Positions 1-4,575 of a stretch of 5,043 nucleotides of DNA are shown in pieces; position 1 is the first letter of the stretch; each line of letters starts with the position of its first letter. This DNA is from Candidatus Bathyarchaeota archaeon. Its GTDB lineage: Archaea > Thermoproteota > Bathyarchaeia > RBG-16-48-13 > JAGMEO01. The translations under genes and the position numbers were made by a program. The notes beneath the pieces were generated by a model, which worked only from the letters and a program-made list of their open reading frames with translations, did no database searches and was not told where the DNA came from. The stretch spans positions 1 to 5,043 of the forward strand of contig JAUVYS010000110.1 of assembly GCA_030602965.1 (NCBI GenBank), read 5' to 3'.

Positions 1-532
1 AGACAAGTTTTTCTAGTCGACTTAATGGAGCGTAACCTACACCATACGAGCTGTCATTTGCTAAAGGCATAGTTTTGTCAGAGTTGAAGACATTGATAAG
101 TTCAGAAGAGCTTTGTTTAATCATGCTTTTAATTTTGACATGTTTATCTATGTCTAAAAAACGGAAGATCTTTTTGAGGAACGCTCTAATAGCTGCGTTA
201 GAGATTGATTCAATTGGTACTGACGTTGAACTTCCATCTTCGCAAACTTCTGTAACAGCCCTACCTGCTACTATAACTTTGATGGGGTCAAGAACTTCTC
301 CTCCTCCGAAAACTGGGTTAGCCCTACCGCCAACAATTAAACTTTTATCAACATTATGATGCAGGATAGTGCCAAAATTATCTAAGTAAAATTTACATAA
401 GGATCGCGAAACTTCTTCCACAGCTCCATCTGCGAGATAGTCAGGATGACCTTTTCCTTTTCGTTCAACAATTTCCACATTACGTTCTTCGATAGGCATC
501 TGCAGAAGTGCCTGAACTGATATGTTCCTCAC
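1..532 (-). CDS. mat: S-adenosylmethionine synthetase, archaeal type (N-terminal part, cut by window edge)
   Basis: This gene makes S-adenosylmethionine from ATP and methionine in the cytoplasm, supplying methyl groups to enzymes such as the methyltransferase encoded just upstream. I translated the minus strand by hand; 177 codons are present of the roughly 400 usual for archaeal MAT, so the C-terminal half lies beyond position 1. The protein begins with GTG (VRNISVQALLQMPIEERNVE), has the diagnostic GKGHPDYLADG at residues 26-36, GGRANPVFGGGEVLDPI at 68-84, AGRAVTEV at 89-96 and NDSSYGVGYAPLSRLEKLV at 159-177. These match the archaeal MAT family, which is very divergent from bacterial MetK. 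The GTG at 530-532 is the only plausible start: an in-frame stop lies seven codons upstream with no other start between. No Shine-Dalgarno is visible. It lies downstream of the LSm gene on the same strand, separated by 92 bases that hold a TATA-like box and a hairpin. Confidence 0.93.
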   Translation of the reverse strand, partial: MRNISVQALLQMPIEERNVEIVERKGKGHPDYLADGAVEEVSRSLCKFYLDNFGTILHHNVDKSLIVGGRANPVFGGGEVLDPIKVIVAGRAVTEVCEDGSSTSVPIESISNAAIRAFLKKIFRFLDIDKHVKIKSMIKQSSSELINVFNSDKTMPLANDSSYGVGYAPLSRLEKLV

Positions 533-570
533 TGATGTACACCGTAAAGATTATGACTAACATGAAGATG

Positions 571-579
571 ATAAAAACT
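571..579 (-). promoter_or_regulatory. TATA-like box for the AdoMet synthetase gene
   Basis: On the minus strand this reads AGTTTTTAT. Its centre lies about 42 bases upstream of the GTG start at 532. With the usual archaeal spacing of about 26 bases to the transcription start, the 5' leader would be about 16 bases. This is a pattern match in an AT-rich region and is only suggestive. Confidence 0.35.
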
Positions 580-594
580 TTTACATCTTTTCTA

Positions 595-617
595 GAAGAA
601 AAATTACTGTAAGTAAT
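595..617 (-). terminator. Terminator-like hairpin with T-tract after the LSm gene
   Basis: On the minus strand, 8 bases after the LSm stop codon, ATTACT-TAC-AGTAAT forms a perfect 6-bp stem with a 3-base loop (617 down to 603). It is followed by TTTTCTTC. The geometry resembles an intrinsic terminator, although the stem is AT-rich and weak. Archaeal termination depends mainly on the T-tract. It would separate the LSm transcript from the AdoMet synthetase gene, which has its own TATA-like box immediately beyond. Confidence 0.4.
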
Positions 618-624
618 ACTTCAA

Positions 625-855
625 TTATTGTTCAATGGAGATGTAAATGACGTTGTTTCCACGGATAAAGATTGTACCATAGCTAGCGAGTTGCTTATCA
701 TCAAAAATTTCTTTTGCGCCTTCCATGATGATGTTCATGTAATCATCACATTGGACCATGCGACCTTCGAATTTAGTACCATTCTTCAACTTAACGGTTA
801 CATTGCTGTTAATGTTCCTCATTAAGACGTTACGTGGTCTTTTACTGGGTTCCAA
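625..855 (-). CDS. Sm-like (LSm/SmAP) RNA-binding protein
   Basis: A 76-residue single-domain Sm protein, expected to assemble into a ring (usually heptameric in archaea) that binds U-rich single-stranded RNA; its cellular role in archaea is not settled. The Sm1 motif spans about residues 19-50, with the KLKNGTKFEG strand pair and DDYMN (38-42). The Sm2 motif spans about 58-73, with SYGTIFIRGNNVIYI. The uracil-pocket residues known from archaeal SmAPs are Asn and Arg (here N41 and R65). The usual stacking histidine before Met-Asn is Tyr39 here, as in some eukaryotic Sm proteins and, as I recall, thaumarchaeal ones. The start is TTG at 855: a stop codon lies three codons upstream, and the N-terminal RPRNVL aligns with the family's RPLDVL. 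The ATG at 822 would remove that part. AGGA lies almost against the TTG, so ribosome-binding evidence is weak. Many archaea have ribosomal protein L37e directly downstream; here it is absent. Confidence 0.92.
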   Translation of the reverse strand: MEPSKRPRNVLMRNINSNVTVKLKNGTKFEGRMVQCDDYMNIIMEGAKEIFDDKQLASYGTIFIRGNNVIYISIEQ

Positions 856-894
856 ATCCTTTTATTTTCCGTAGTATTTTGGCTACTTCTGTCT

Positions 895-904
895 TAATAT
901 AAAA
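895..904 (-). promoter_or_regulatory. TATA box for the LSm gene
   Basis: On the minus strand this reads TTTTATATTA, a good archaeal TATA element. Its centre is about 44 bases upstream of the TTG start, predicting transcription start near 873 and a leader of roughly 18 bases, which supports the TTG start over the ATG at 822. It lies in the 109-base gap between the methyltransferase stop and LSm. The rest of that gap (905-964) is AT-rich with nothing else I can support. Confidence 0.55.
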
Positions 905-964
905 GTATTATTGAAAACACTCCTTTTTAATCTCGATATTTTAGTTTTTTACTTATTACTGTGA

Positions 965-1543
965 TCAAGATTTCTCATTAAGTAGATTTTCACATATGTA
1001 AACATAATCATTTAAAAAATCATGGTTTATTGATTCCAATATTTTCAAATTTGTCTTGTGAATTAAATTGGTTATCTCGTTTTTTTTATAGTTTTTCTTT
1101 AAAGCAGATATGACAATTAATGTTTGGGGTTTAGCGACTCTGATAATTTCTTTAAGCGTTCTTGGGGGATCAGGAACATTTTGAAGCAACGTAAAGGAAA
1201 AAACAGTGTCAAAAACATTGTCTCTGATTGGAAGAAAGTCAGAGTCCCCGCAAATGAAGGATATTTTATCAAAAGGTTTGCTTTTATCTCTTGCTTTAGC
1301 TAGCATTGCTCGCGAAAAATCAATACCTACCAAATATGAAGCATGTTGCTTGACCTTTTCAATGAAAAGGCCAGTACCACAGCCTAAATCTAAAATGACA
1401 CTTGGGTACTGCAAGTCAATTTTGTCTAATACAGCCATGTATTTTTCAGATTGTTCATTAATATAACGGTCATCATAAGTGTCTGCGGTTAAATTGTAAT
1501 CTCTAAGGGCTTTTTTCTTCATGATCCAAGCCTTTTTGTCCAT
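965..1543 (-). CDS. Class I SAM-dependent methyltransferase (Methyltransf_11/UbiE-like), substrate unknown
   Basis: A 192-residue soluble Rossmann-fold methyltransferase that should transfer a methyl group from S-adenosylmethionine. Motif I is VILDLGCGTG at residues 49-58 (the SAM-binding glycine loop), the acidic ribose-binding residue is D75 in VGIDFS, an adenine-region aspartate sits at D100 in CGDSDFLP, and FDTVFSF (111-117) plus LLQNVPDP (119-126) form the post-motif region. The N-terminal YDDRYINEQSEKY is a pattern seen in small archaeal methyltransferases; nothing shows whether the substrate is a protein, RNA or small molecule. I chose the ATG at 1543 because GGTGAT (1554-1549), a good match to the 16S anti-Shine-Dalgarno, lies 5 bases before it. 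The TTG at 1549 overlaps that site, and the ATG at 1522 is a weaker alternative. It is the first gene of the minus-strand block and is divergent from nucS. Confidence 0.88.
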   Translation of the reverse strand: MDKKAWIMKKKALRDYNLTADTYDDRYINEQSEKYMAVLDKIDLQYPSVILDLGCGTGLFIEKVKQHASYLVGIDFSRAMLAKARDKSKPFDKISFICGDSDFLPIRDNVFDTVFSFTLLQNVPDPPRTLKEIIRVAKPQTLIVISALKKNYKKNEITNLIHKTNLKILESINHDFLNDYVYICENLLNEKS

Positions 1544-1548
1544 CAGCA

Positions 1549-1554
1549 ATCACC
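1549..1554 (-). promoter_or_regulatory. Shine-Dalgarno GGTGAT deciding the methyltransferase start
   Basis: On the minus strand GGTGAT lies 5 bases upstream of the ATG at 1543. It complements the ATCACC at the 3' end of archaeal 16S rRNA. It overlaps the TTG at 1549, the outermost in-frame start codon, so it argues for the ATG. Confidence 0.6.
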
Positions 1555-1584
1555 AAAAGTAAATAGATGAACAGACAATATTAG

Positions 1585-1628
1585 AATAAAGACATCTATC
1601 TAATAACTCAATAAAAACGTGATTTCAC
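1585..1628. promoter_or_regulatory. Divergent promoter region between methyltransferase and nucS, with an operator-like palindrome
   Basis: This is the core of the gap between the divergent starts. On the minus strand TCTTTATTC (1593-1585) is a TATA-like element about 46 bases from the methyltransferase ATG. On the plus strand AATAAAAACG (1610-1619) is a possible TATA element for nucS. Immediately after it GTGA-TT-TCAC (1619-1628) is a perfect inverted repeat that extends to AAA...TTT at 1615-1632 with one mismatched pair. A palindrome placed between the TATA element and the start would suit a repressor site, but no regulator is identified. A second TATA-like CATTATAGG (1644-1652) lies closer to nucS. 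Confidence 0.35.
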
Positions 1629-1664
1629 TTTTCATGTCCAAGCCATTATAGGACTTCTTCAACT

Positions 1665-2483
1665 TTGTATAGGCGATTTTGTTTGAAAAAGGAAACCAAA
1701 CACGTAAGTGTAGTAGAAAAACCATTACTTGAACATGCTGAATCTGTAATTAGAAAAAGTCTATTAGAACATAGAGGGCTTTTAGTAATAGGTTCCTGTG
1801 AAGTTGATTATAGAGGTCGAGCTAGCTCAAAATTGGAAGCTGGAGACCGCATAGTAATTATAAAGGAAGATGGCGCGATACTTGTCCACAGGCCAACAGA
1901 ATATTCACCTGTTAATTGGCAACCTCCAGGATGTTTGTTTGAAACCAGAAGGACAAACGAAGGGCTTTCAATAAGAGCAGTTCGACGTAAACCTAGAGAA
2001 GTACTTGAGGTTAACTTCAAAAAAATCTATGTTATAAATACATTGAACCTCACTGACAAAGGAGTCTTCCATCTTTTTGCAAGTGAGGAAGACATGCAGA
2101 AAGCCATAGTCCTTAATCCAAGTTTAATAGAACCAGGACTACGCATCACAAGTATTGAAAAGAAAGTTGAACCAGGATTTGTGGACTTATGTGGATTATC
2201 TAAGGAAGGAAGACTCGTAATTATAGAAATAAAGAGAAAAACTGCGGGAAAGGACGCAGCAATACAATTGGCAAAATATGTTGAAGCAATCAAACCCTTT
2301 ACAGAAAGAGAGATCAGAGGCATTCTTGCTGCTCCCAATATTGCAAAAGATGTACAACCATTATTGGCAACGTTAAAACTCGAATTCAAACCTTTAAGTC
2401 CAAAAAAATGTGCTGAAACACTCAATAAAAAGAGGACAGCAAAGATTTTAGACTACCTTAAGACAGATATGCAAAATGTATAG
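1665..2483 (+). CDS. nucS: NucS/EndoMS mismatch-specific endonuclease
   Basis: A 272-residue homologue of NucS/EndoMS, the archaeal and actinobacterial nuclease that cuts both strands at mismatched bases and also acts on branched DNA, standing in for MutS/MutL. The N-terminal DNA-binding half includes SCEVDYRGRASSKLEAGDR (44-62) and the HRPTEYSPVNWQPPG segment (75-89, W85). The C-terminal RecB-like nuclease domain has GFVDLCGL (171-178) and VIIEIKRK (185-192), giving the D-ExK site D174, E188, K190. These equal the catalytic D160, E174, K176 of Pyrococcus abyssi NucS with a constant offset of 14. The C-terminus TAKILDYLK (258-266) resembles a degenerate PCNA-binding PIP box without the usual Gln. 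The start is uncertain: TTG at 1665 is the outermost, TTG at 1683 (266 residues) fits the TATA-like sequence at 1644 better, and neither has a clear Shine-Dalgarno. radA follows after 14 bases, implying one transcript. Confidence 0.93.
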   Translation: MYRRFCLKKETKHVSVVEKPLLEHAESVIRKSLLEHRGLLVIGSCEVDYRGRASSKLEAGDRIVIIKEDGAILVHRPTEYSPVNWQPPGCLFETRRTNEGLSIRAVRRKPREVLEVNFKKIYVINTLNLTDKGVFHLFASEEDMQKAIVLNPSLIEPGLRITSIEKKVEPGFVDLCGLSKEGRLVIIEIKRKTAGKDAAIQLAKYVEAIKPFTEREIRGILAAPNIAKDVQPLLATLKLEFKPLSPKKCAETLNKKRTAKILDYLKTDMQNV

Positions 2484-2490
2484 AAAGAGG
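2484..2490 (+). promoter_or_regulatory. Ribosome binding site for radA
   Basis: GAAAGAGG directly follows the nucS stop, with AGAGG at 2486-2490 seven bases before the GTG at 2498. This supports the GTG start and translation of radA from a shared nucS-radA mRNA, since the 14-base gap leaves no room for a separate promoter. Confidence 0.5.
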
Positions 2491-2497
2491 CTTCAAA

Positions 2498-3475
2498 GTG
2501 ACGGAGGAAAAGAGCAAAGAAAGAAAATACAATGTTGTCGGAGACCTCTCGGGTATAGGTCCAGCTATAGCTGAGAAACTAAGATCTAAAGGCTTCAGCA
2601 CCATTGAATCTATTGCCATAGCTACAATCCGGGAACTCATGTCTGCTGGAATTAGCGAGAAACAAGCCAATAACATGATTAACGAGGCAAGGAACTCTAT
2701 TTCATTAACCTTCTTGCGAGCAGATGAATTATTAAAGATGAGAAAGAACATAGCCCGTTTAACTACAGGCAGCGAAGCAATAGATGAACTCCTCGGTGGT
2801 GGCCTCGAAACTCAAACCATAACAGAGTTTTACGGCGCATTTGGGACAGGAAAATCACAGATGTGCCATCAACTCTGTGTAAATATTCAACTGCCCATAA
2901 ATGAAGGAGGACTTGAAGCCAGCGCATTATACATAGACACTGAAAACACTTTTAGGCCCGAAAGAATTGTGAAGATGGCAGAGCACCTTAAGTTAGATCC
3001 TAACAAAGTTGTGCAAAACATAATTTACGCTGAGGCATTTAATTCAGATCATCAGATGCTACTATTAGAAAAAGCGGATGTGAAAATAAAAGAAAATAAT
3101 GTAAGGCTGATAATCGTCGACTCCCTTACAGGTCATTTCAGAAGTGAATATTTAGGCAGAGAGAATCTAGCGGAGAGACAACAGAAACTCAACAAACACA
3201 TGCATCGACTCATAAGATTAGCGCAAGCGTTTAATGCTGTAGCTGTAGTAACTAATCAGGTTATGTCAAAACCCGATGCATTCTTTGGAGATAGGGTGCA
3301 AGCTGTAGGAGGTCATATAGTAGGACACACAAGTCACACTAGGATTTTTCTGAGAAAAGCCTCAGGGGGCCGTGTCAGAATAAGACGTCTTGTATCAAGT
3401 CCTTATCTACCAGAAGGAGAAAGAGTATTCAAGATAACAGAAAATGGCATAGAGGACATTACAGAAAAAGAATAG
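2498..3475 (+). CDS. radA: DNA repair and recombination protein RadA (RecA/Rad51 family)
   Basis: The 325-residue archaeal recombinase polymerises on single-stranded DNA and drives ATP-dependent homologous pairing and strand exchange. The N-terminal helix-hairpin-helix DNA-binding domain covers about residues 12-68 (LSGIGPAIAEKLRSKGF). The polymerisation motif FLRA (FxxA) is at 72-75. Walker A is GAFGTGKS at 113-120, YIDTEN is at 145-150, and Walker B is LIIVDS at 204-209. The L1-region segment FRSEYLGRENLAERQQ is at 214-229. The L2 region runs from VTNQVMSKPDAFFGD to GGHIVGHTSHTR (about 251-282), and LPEGERVFKITENGIEDI (304-321) is the standard RadA ending. No intein interrupts Walker A or the rest. 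Length and domain order are canonical for RadA rather than for the shorter RadB or the paralogues. GTG is the start, supported by AGAGG seven bases upstream. It forms a two-gene unit with nucS; the same adjacency is known in Thermococcales. Confidence 0.97.
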   Translation: MTEEKSKERKYNVVGDLSGIGPAIAEKLRSKGFSTIESIAIATIRELMSAGISEKQANNMINEARNSISLTFLRADELLKMRKNIARLTTGSEAIDELLGGGLETQTITEFYGAFGTGKSQMCHQLCVNIQLPINEGGLEASALYIDTENTFRPERIVKMAEHLKLDPNKVVQNIIYAEAFNSDHQMLLLEKADVKIKENNVRLIIVDSLTGHFRSEYLGRENLAERQQKLNKHMHRLIRLAQAFNAVAVVTNQVMSKPDAFFGDRVQAVGGHIVGHTSHTRIFLRKASGGRVRIRRLVSSPYLPEGERVFKITENGIEDITEKE

Positions 3476-3498
3476 AATTCCATTGAAAACAGAAAGTT

Positions 3499-3771
3499 CT
3501 ACATGAAGTTGTAAATTGTACTCCACAAAACAATCCAAGTTAAAAAGTAAGCACCAACTCCTATCATGTAAAGTTGTCTAAGACTAGAAATTTTGTTGGG
3601 CCAAATATTCAAAATGTAACGATAAATAAGAACAGAGGCAAAGTAAAAGCCTATTCCAAAACCAAGGCCATAAAAATCAGTTAAATTAAAAATGATACAT
3701 ACAAAAGCTGCTACGACAGCAAGAACCGCCTTGCTCCAATAGACCTTCTCTGCAGCATTACGCATCAACAT
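3499..3771 (-). CDS. Small three-helix membrane protein, EMC6-like (Rab5ip/EMC6 family candidate)
   Basis: A 90-residue membrane protein with three predicted helices at about residues 13-30, 33-54 and 66-88, and a short positively charged loop (about 55-65). It resembles EMC6, the ER membrane complex subunit that packs against the Oxa1-family insertase EMC3. As I recall the human sequence, human LTGLYGF aligns with LTDFYGL (30-36), YLLASVLLS with FYFASVLIY (42-50), and the third helix ending FTYVLFWTFLYGM with GAYFLTWIVLWSTIYNFM (73-90), in the same order and spacing. Archaeal members of this family are known. By analogy it may help insert membrane proteins with an archaeal Oxa1-like (DUF106) partner; this is inference. 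The ATG at 3771 is favoured because GGTGG (3782-3778) lies 6 bases upstream; ATG at 3765 is possible. It converges on radA with a 23-base gap and is divergent from the six-helix protein. It could instead be an unrelated small membrane protein. Confidence 0.65.
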   Translation of the reverse strand: MLMRNAAEKVYWSKAVLAVVAAFVCIIFNLTDFYGLGFGIGFYFASVLIYRYILNIWPNKISSLRQLYMIGVGAYFLTWIVLWSTIYNFM

Positions 3772-3777
3772 ATGAAA

Positions 3778-3782
3778 CCACC
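3778..3782 (-). promoter_or_regulatory. Shine-Dalgarno for the EMC6-like gene
   Basis: GGTGG on the minus strand, 6 bases before the ATG at 3771, matches the archaeal consensus GGAGGTGAT in part. It favours this ATG over the one six bases downstream, at 3765. Confidence 0.45.
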
Positions 3783-3799
3783 ATTCAACTTAATTGTTA

Positions 3800-3870
3800 G
3801 ATATTAAGCCTTGGAAGTTTGTTTTAAAACTTTGCCTGTTTGTTTAGCACATGTGATAGTTTATAAATAT
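3800..3870. promoter_or_regulatory. Divergent promoter region between the EMC6-like and six-helix membrane protein genes
   Basis: Going rightwards, TTATAAATAT at 3861-3870 is a textbook archaeal TATA box, predicting transcription start near 3890. Going leftwards, two elements could serve the EMC6-like gene: CTTAATATC (minus strand, about 3808-3800) and the palindrome GTTTTAAAAC (3821-3830). An 8-bp perfect palindrome CACATGTG (3848-3855) lies just upstream of the rightward TATA box. The whole gap of about 130 bases is AT-rich and shows no small gene I can support. Confidence 0.5.
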
Positions 3871-3905
3871 GAAAGTAAAAAATGGAAGTAAAGGAAGACT
3901 GTTTA

Positions 3906-4505
3906 ATGGGAGAATCAGAAATTAAGGACGGCAAAACATTCTTCATTCTTGGAAGTGTAGGATCATTACTAATGAGTATCGCTTCCATTTTCATGGTGAT
4001 CTATGGTTTTTACATGGCCTTTTATGGAAGCGCAGAGTTCATGTATATATTGGCAATAGTCAGTTCAATCATTTTTGTGGTCGGAGTGTGTTTCAAAGGC
4101 CTAGGCTTCTATGGATTTTACAGAAATTATGGTGCACCTATGGGTTTAGTTAGCTACATATTTTCCATACTGATTTTAATCTACCTGTTCATATGCACAA
4201 TTTTACCAACAGTGTTACCGACAGAGTATGGAGAGTACATGTGGTTTTACACATATTACGATCAAAGTTTCATCTTTTATGTTGGTGGTTTAGTACTTCT
4301 CGGTATCATGGCGATAATCTTTGGACTCACATTCATATTCTTGAGAAATGATGCAGGTTTGCCAGAATTATCCTTAGCAAGTGGGATAGTTTTGATAGCT
4401 GCTGGAAGTTTCCTAGCGTCGTATTGGGGATCAATTATCGGGCTAGTACTATTGTTCATTAGCGGAGTCATGAGTGCTGTGATCTTTCTAAAAGCTAAAC
4501 TCTAG
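3906..4505 (+). CDS. Six-helix integral membrane protein of unknown function
   Basis: I do not recognise this family. The 199-residue protein is almost wholly hydrophobic, with six likely transmembrane helices at about residues 10-36, 44-70, 78-101, 121-146, 154-173 and 176-196. The charged N-terminus MGESEIKDGK has no cleavable signal peptide. Helix 2 ends in CFKGLGFYGFYRNYGAP, and a Tyr/Phe-rich loop with Glu and Asp (about 102-120) separates helices 3 and 4. No catalytic, metal-binding or transporter signature is visible. Start choice: the outermost ATG is at 3882 (207 residues), but the strong TATA box at 3861-3870 predicts transcription starting near 3890, downstream of that ATG. The ATG at 3906 has GGAAG (3893-3897) 8 bases before it, so I prefer it. 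The gene appears to be its own transcription unit, divergent from the EMC6-like gene. The product could be a membrane assembly, sensing or transport protein; nothing decides this. Confidence 0.75.
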   Translation: MGESEIKDGKTFFILGSVGSLLMSIASIFMVIYGFYMAFYGSAEFMYILAIVSSIIFVVGVCFKGLGFYGFYRNYGAPMGLVSYIFSILILIYLFICTILPTVLPTEYGEYMWFYTYYDQSFIFYVGGLVLLGIMAIIFGLTFIFLRNDAGLPELSLASGIVLIAAGSFLASYWGSIIGLVLLFISGVMSAVIFLKAKL

Positions 4506-4512
4506 ATCATAC

Positions 4513-4557
4513 GGACACTACTTTTTTCGAAAAACTTATTTTTTGCATCACGTGTCC
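4513..4557 (+). promoter_or_regulatory. hsp20 promoter region with nested palindromes
   Basis: The likely TATA element is CTTATTTTTT (4535-4544), about 36 bases from the ATG, predicting a leader of about 10 bases. Around it are a perfect 12-bp palindrome TTTTTCGAAAAA (4523-4534), sitting where the BRE would be, and a flanking inverted repeat GGACAC (4513-4518) with GTGTCC (4552-4557). A CACGTG palindrome lies at 4549-4554. Archaeal heat-shock genes are often controlled by repressors that bind palindromes over the TATA/BRE, such as Phr in Pyrococcus. I do not see the Phr consensus itself. Confidence 0.4.
4521..4544 (+). terminator. T-tracts after the six-helix protein gene (possible archaeal terminator)
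   Basis: Two runs of six T (4522-4527 and 4539-4544) begin 17 bases after the stop codon at 4505. Archaeal RNA polymerase often terminates at T-rich tracts without a stable hairpin. The first tract is part of the palindrome TTTTTCGAAAAA (4523-4534). The same bases also fall within the hsp20 promoter region, so the two roles cannot be separated by eye. Confidence 0.35.
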
Positions 4558-4575
4558 TTTTATCCAGTGATAAAA

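Noticed and set aside
260..340. Short near-repeat of GCCCTACC in the AdoMet synthetase gene
   Set aside because: It comes from two similar protein segments (GGRANP and AGRAVT) normal for the family, not from a DNA repeat element.
75..359. Plus-strand open frame of 94 codons at the left edge
   Set aside because: It is antisense to the AdoMet synthetase coding sequence, whose translation is conserved and diagnostic. The plus-strand product has no recognisable features.
533..600. Possible SAM-responsive riboswitch before the AdoMet synthetase gene
   Set aside because: The predicted leader is only about 16 bases and no riboswitch-like helices are present. SAM riboswitches are bacterial elements.
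628..825. Plus-strand open frame over the LSm gene
   Set aside because: It lies within the LSm gene on the opposite strand, and the Sm1/Sm2 motifs show the minus strand is coding.
1808..2425. Two minus-strand open frames (1808-2020 and 2027-2425) across nucS
   Set aside because: Both are shadows of nucS. Their Ser-rich composition is typical of antisense translation, and the plus strand has intact catalytic motifs.
2458..2751. Minus-strand open frame at the nucS-radA junction
   Set aside because: It is antisense to the radA helix-hairpin-helix region, with no Shine-Dalgarno or domain of its own.
2828..2860. Possible intein insertion in RadA Walker A
   Set aside because: The motif GAFGTGKS is continuous and total length is normal, so no intein is present.
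3821..3855. Palindromes GTTTTAAAAC and CACATGTG as an attachment site or origin element
   Set aside because: They are short, unrelated to each other and not repeated. They are better read as promoter-region sequence in an AT-rich gap, and no integrase or replication gene is nearby.
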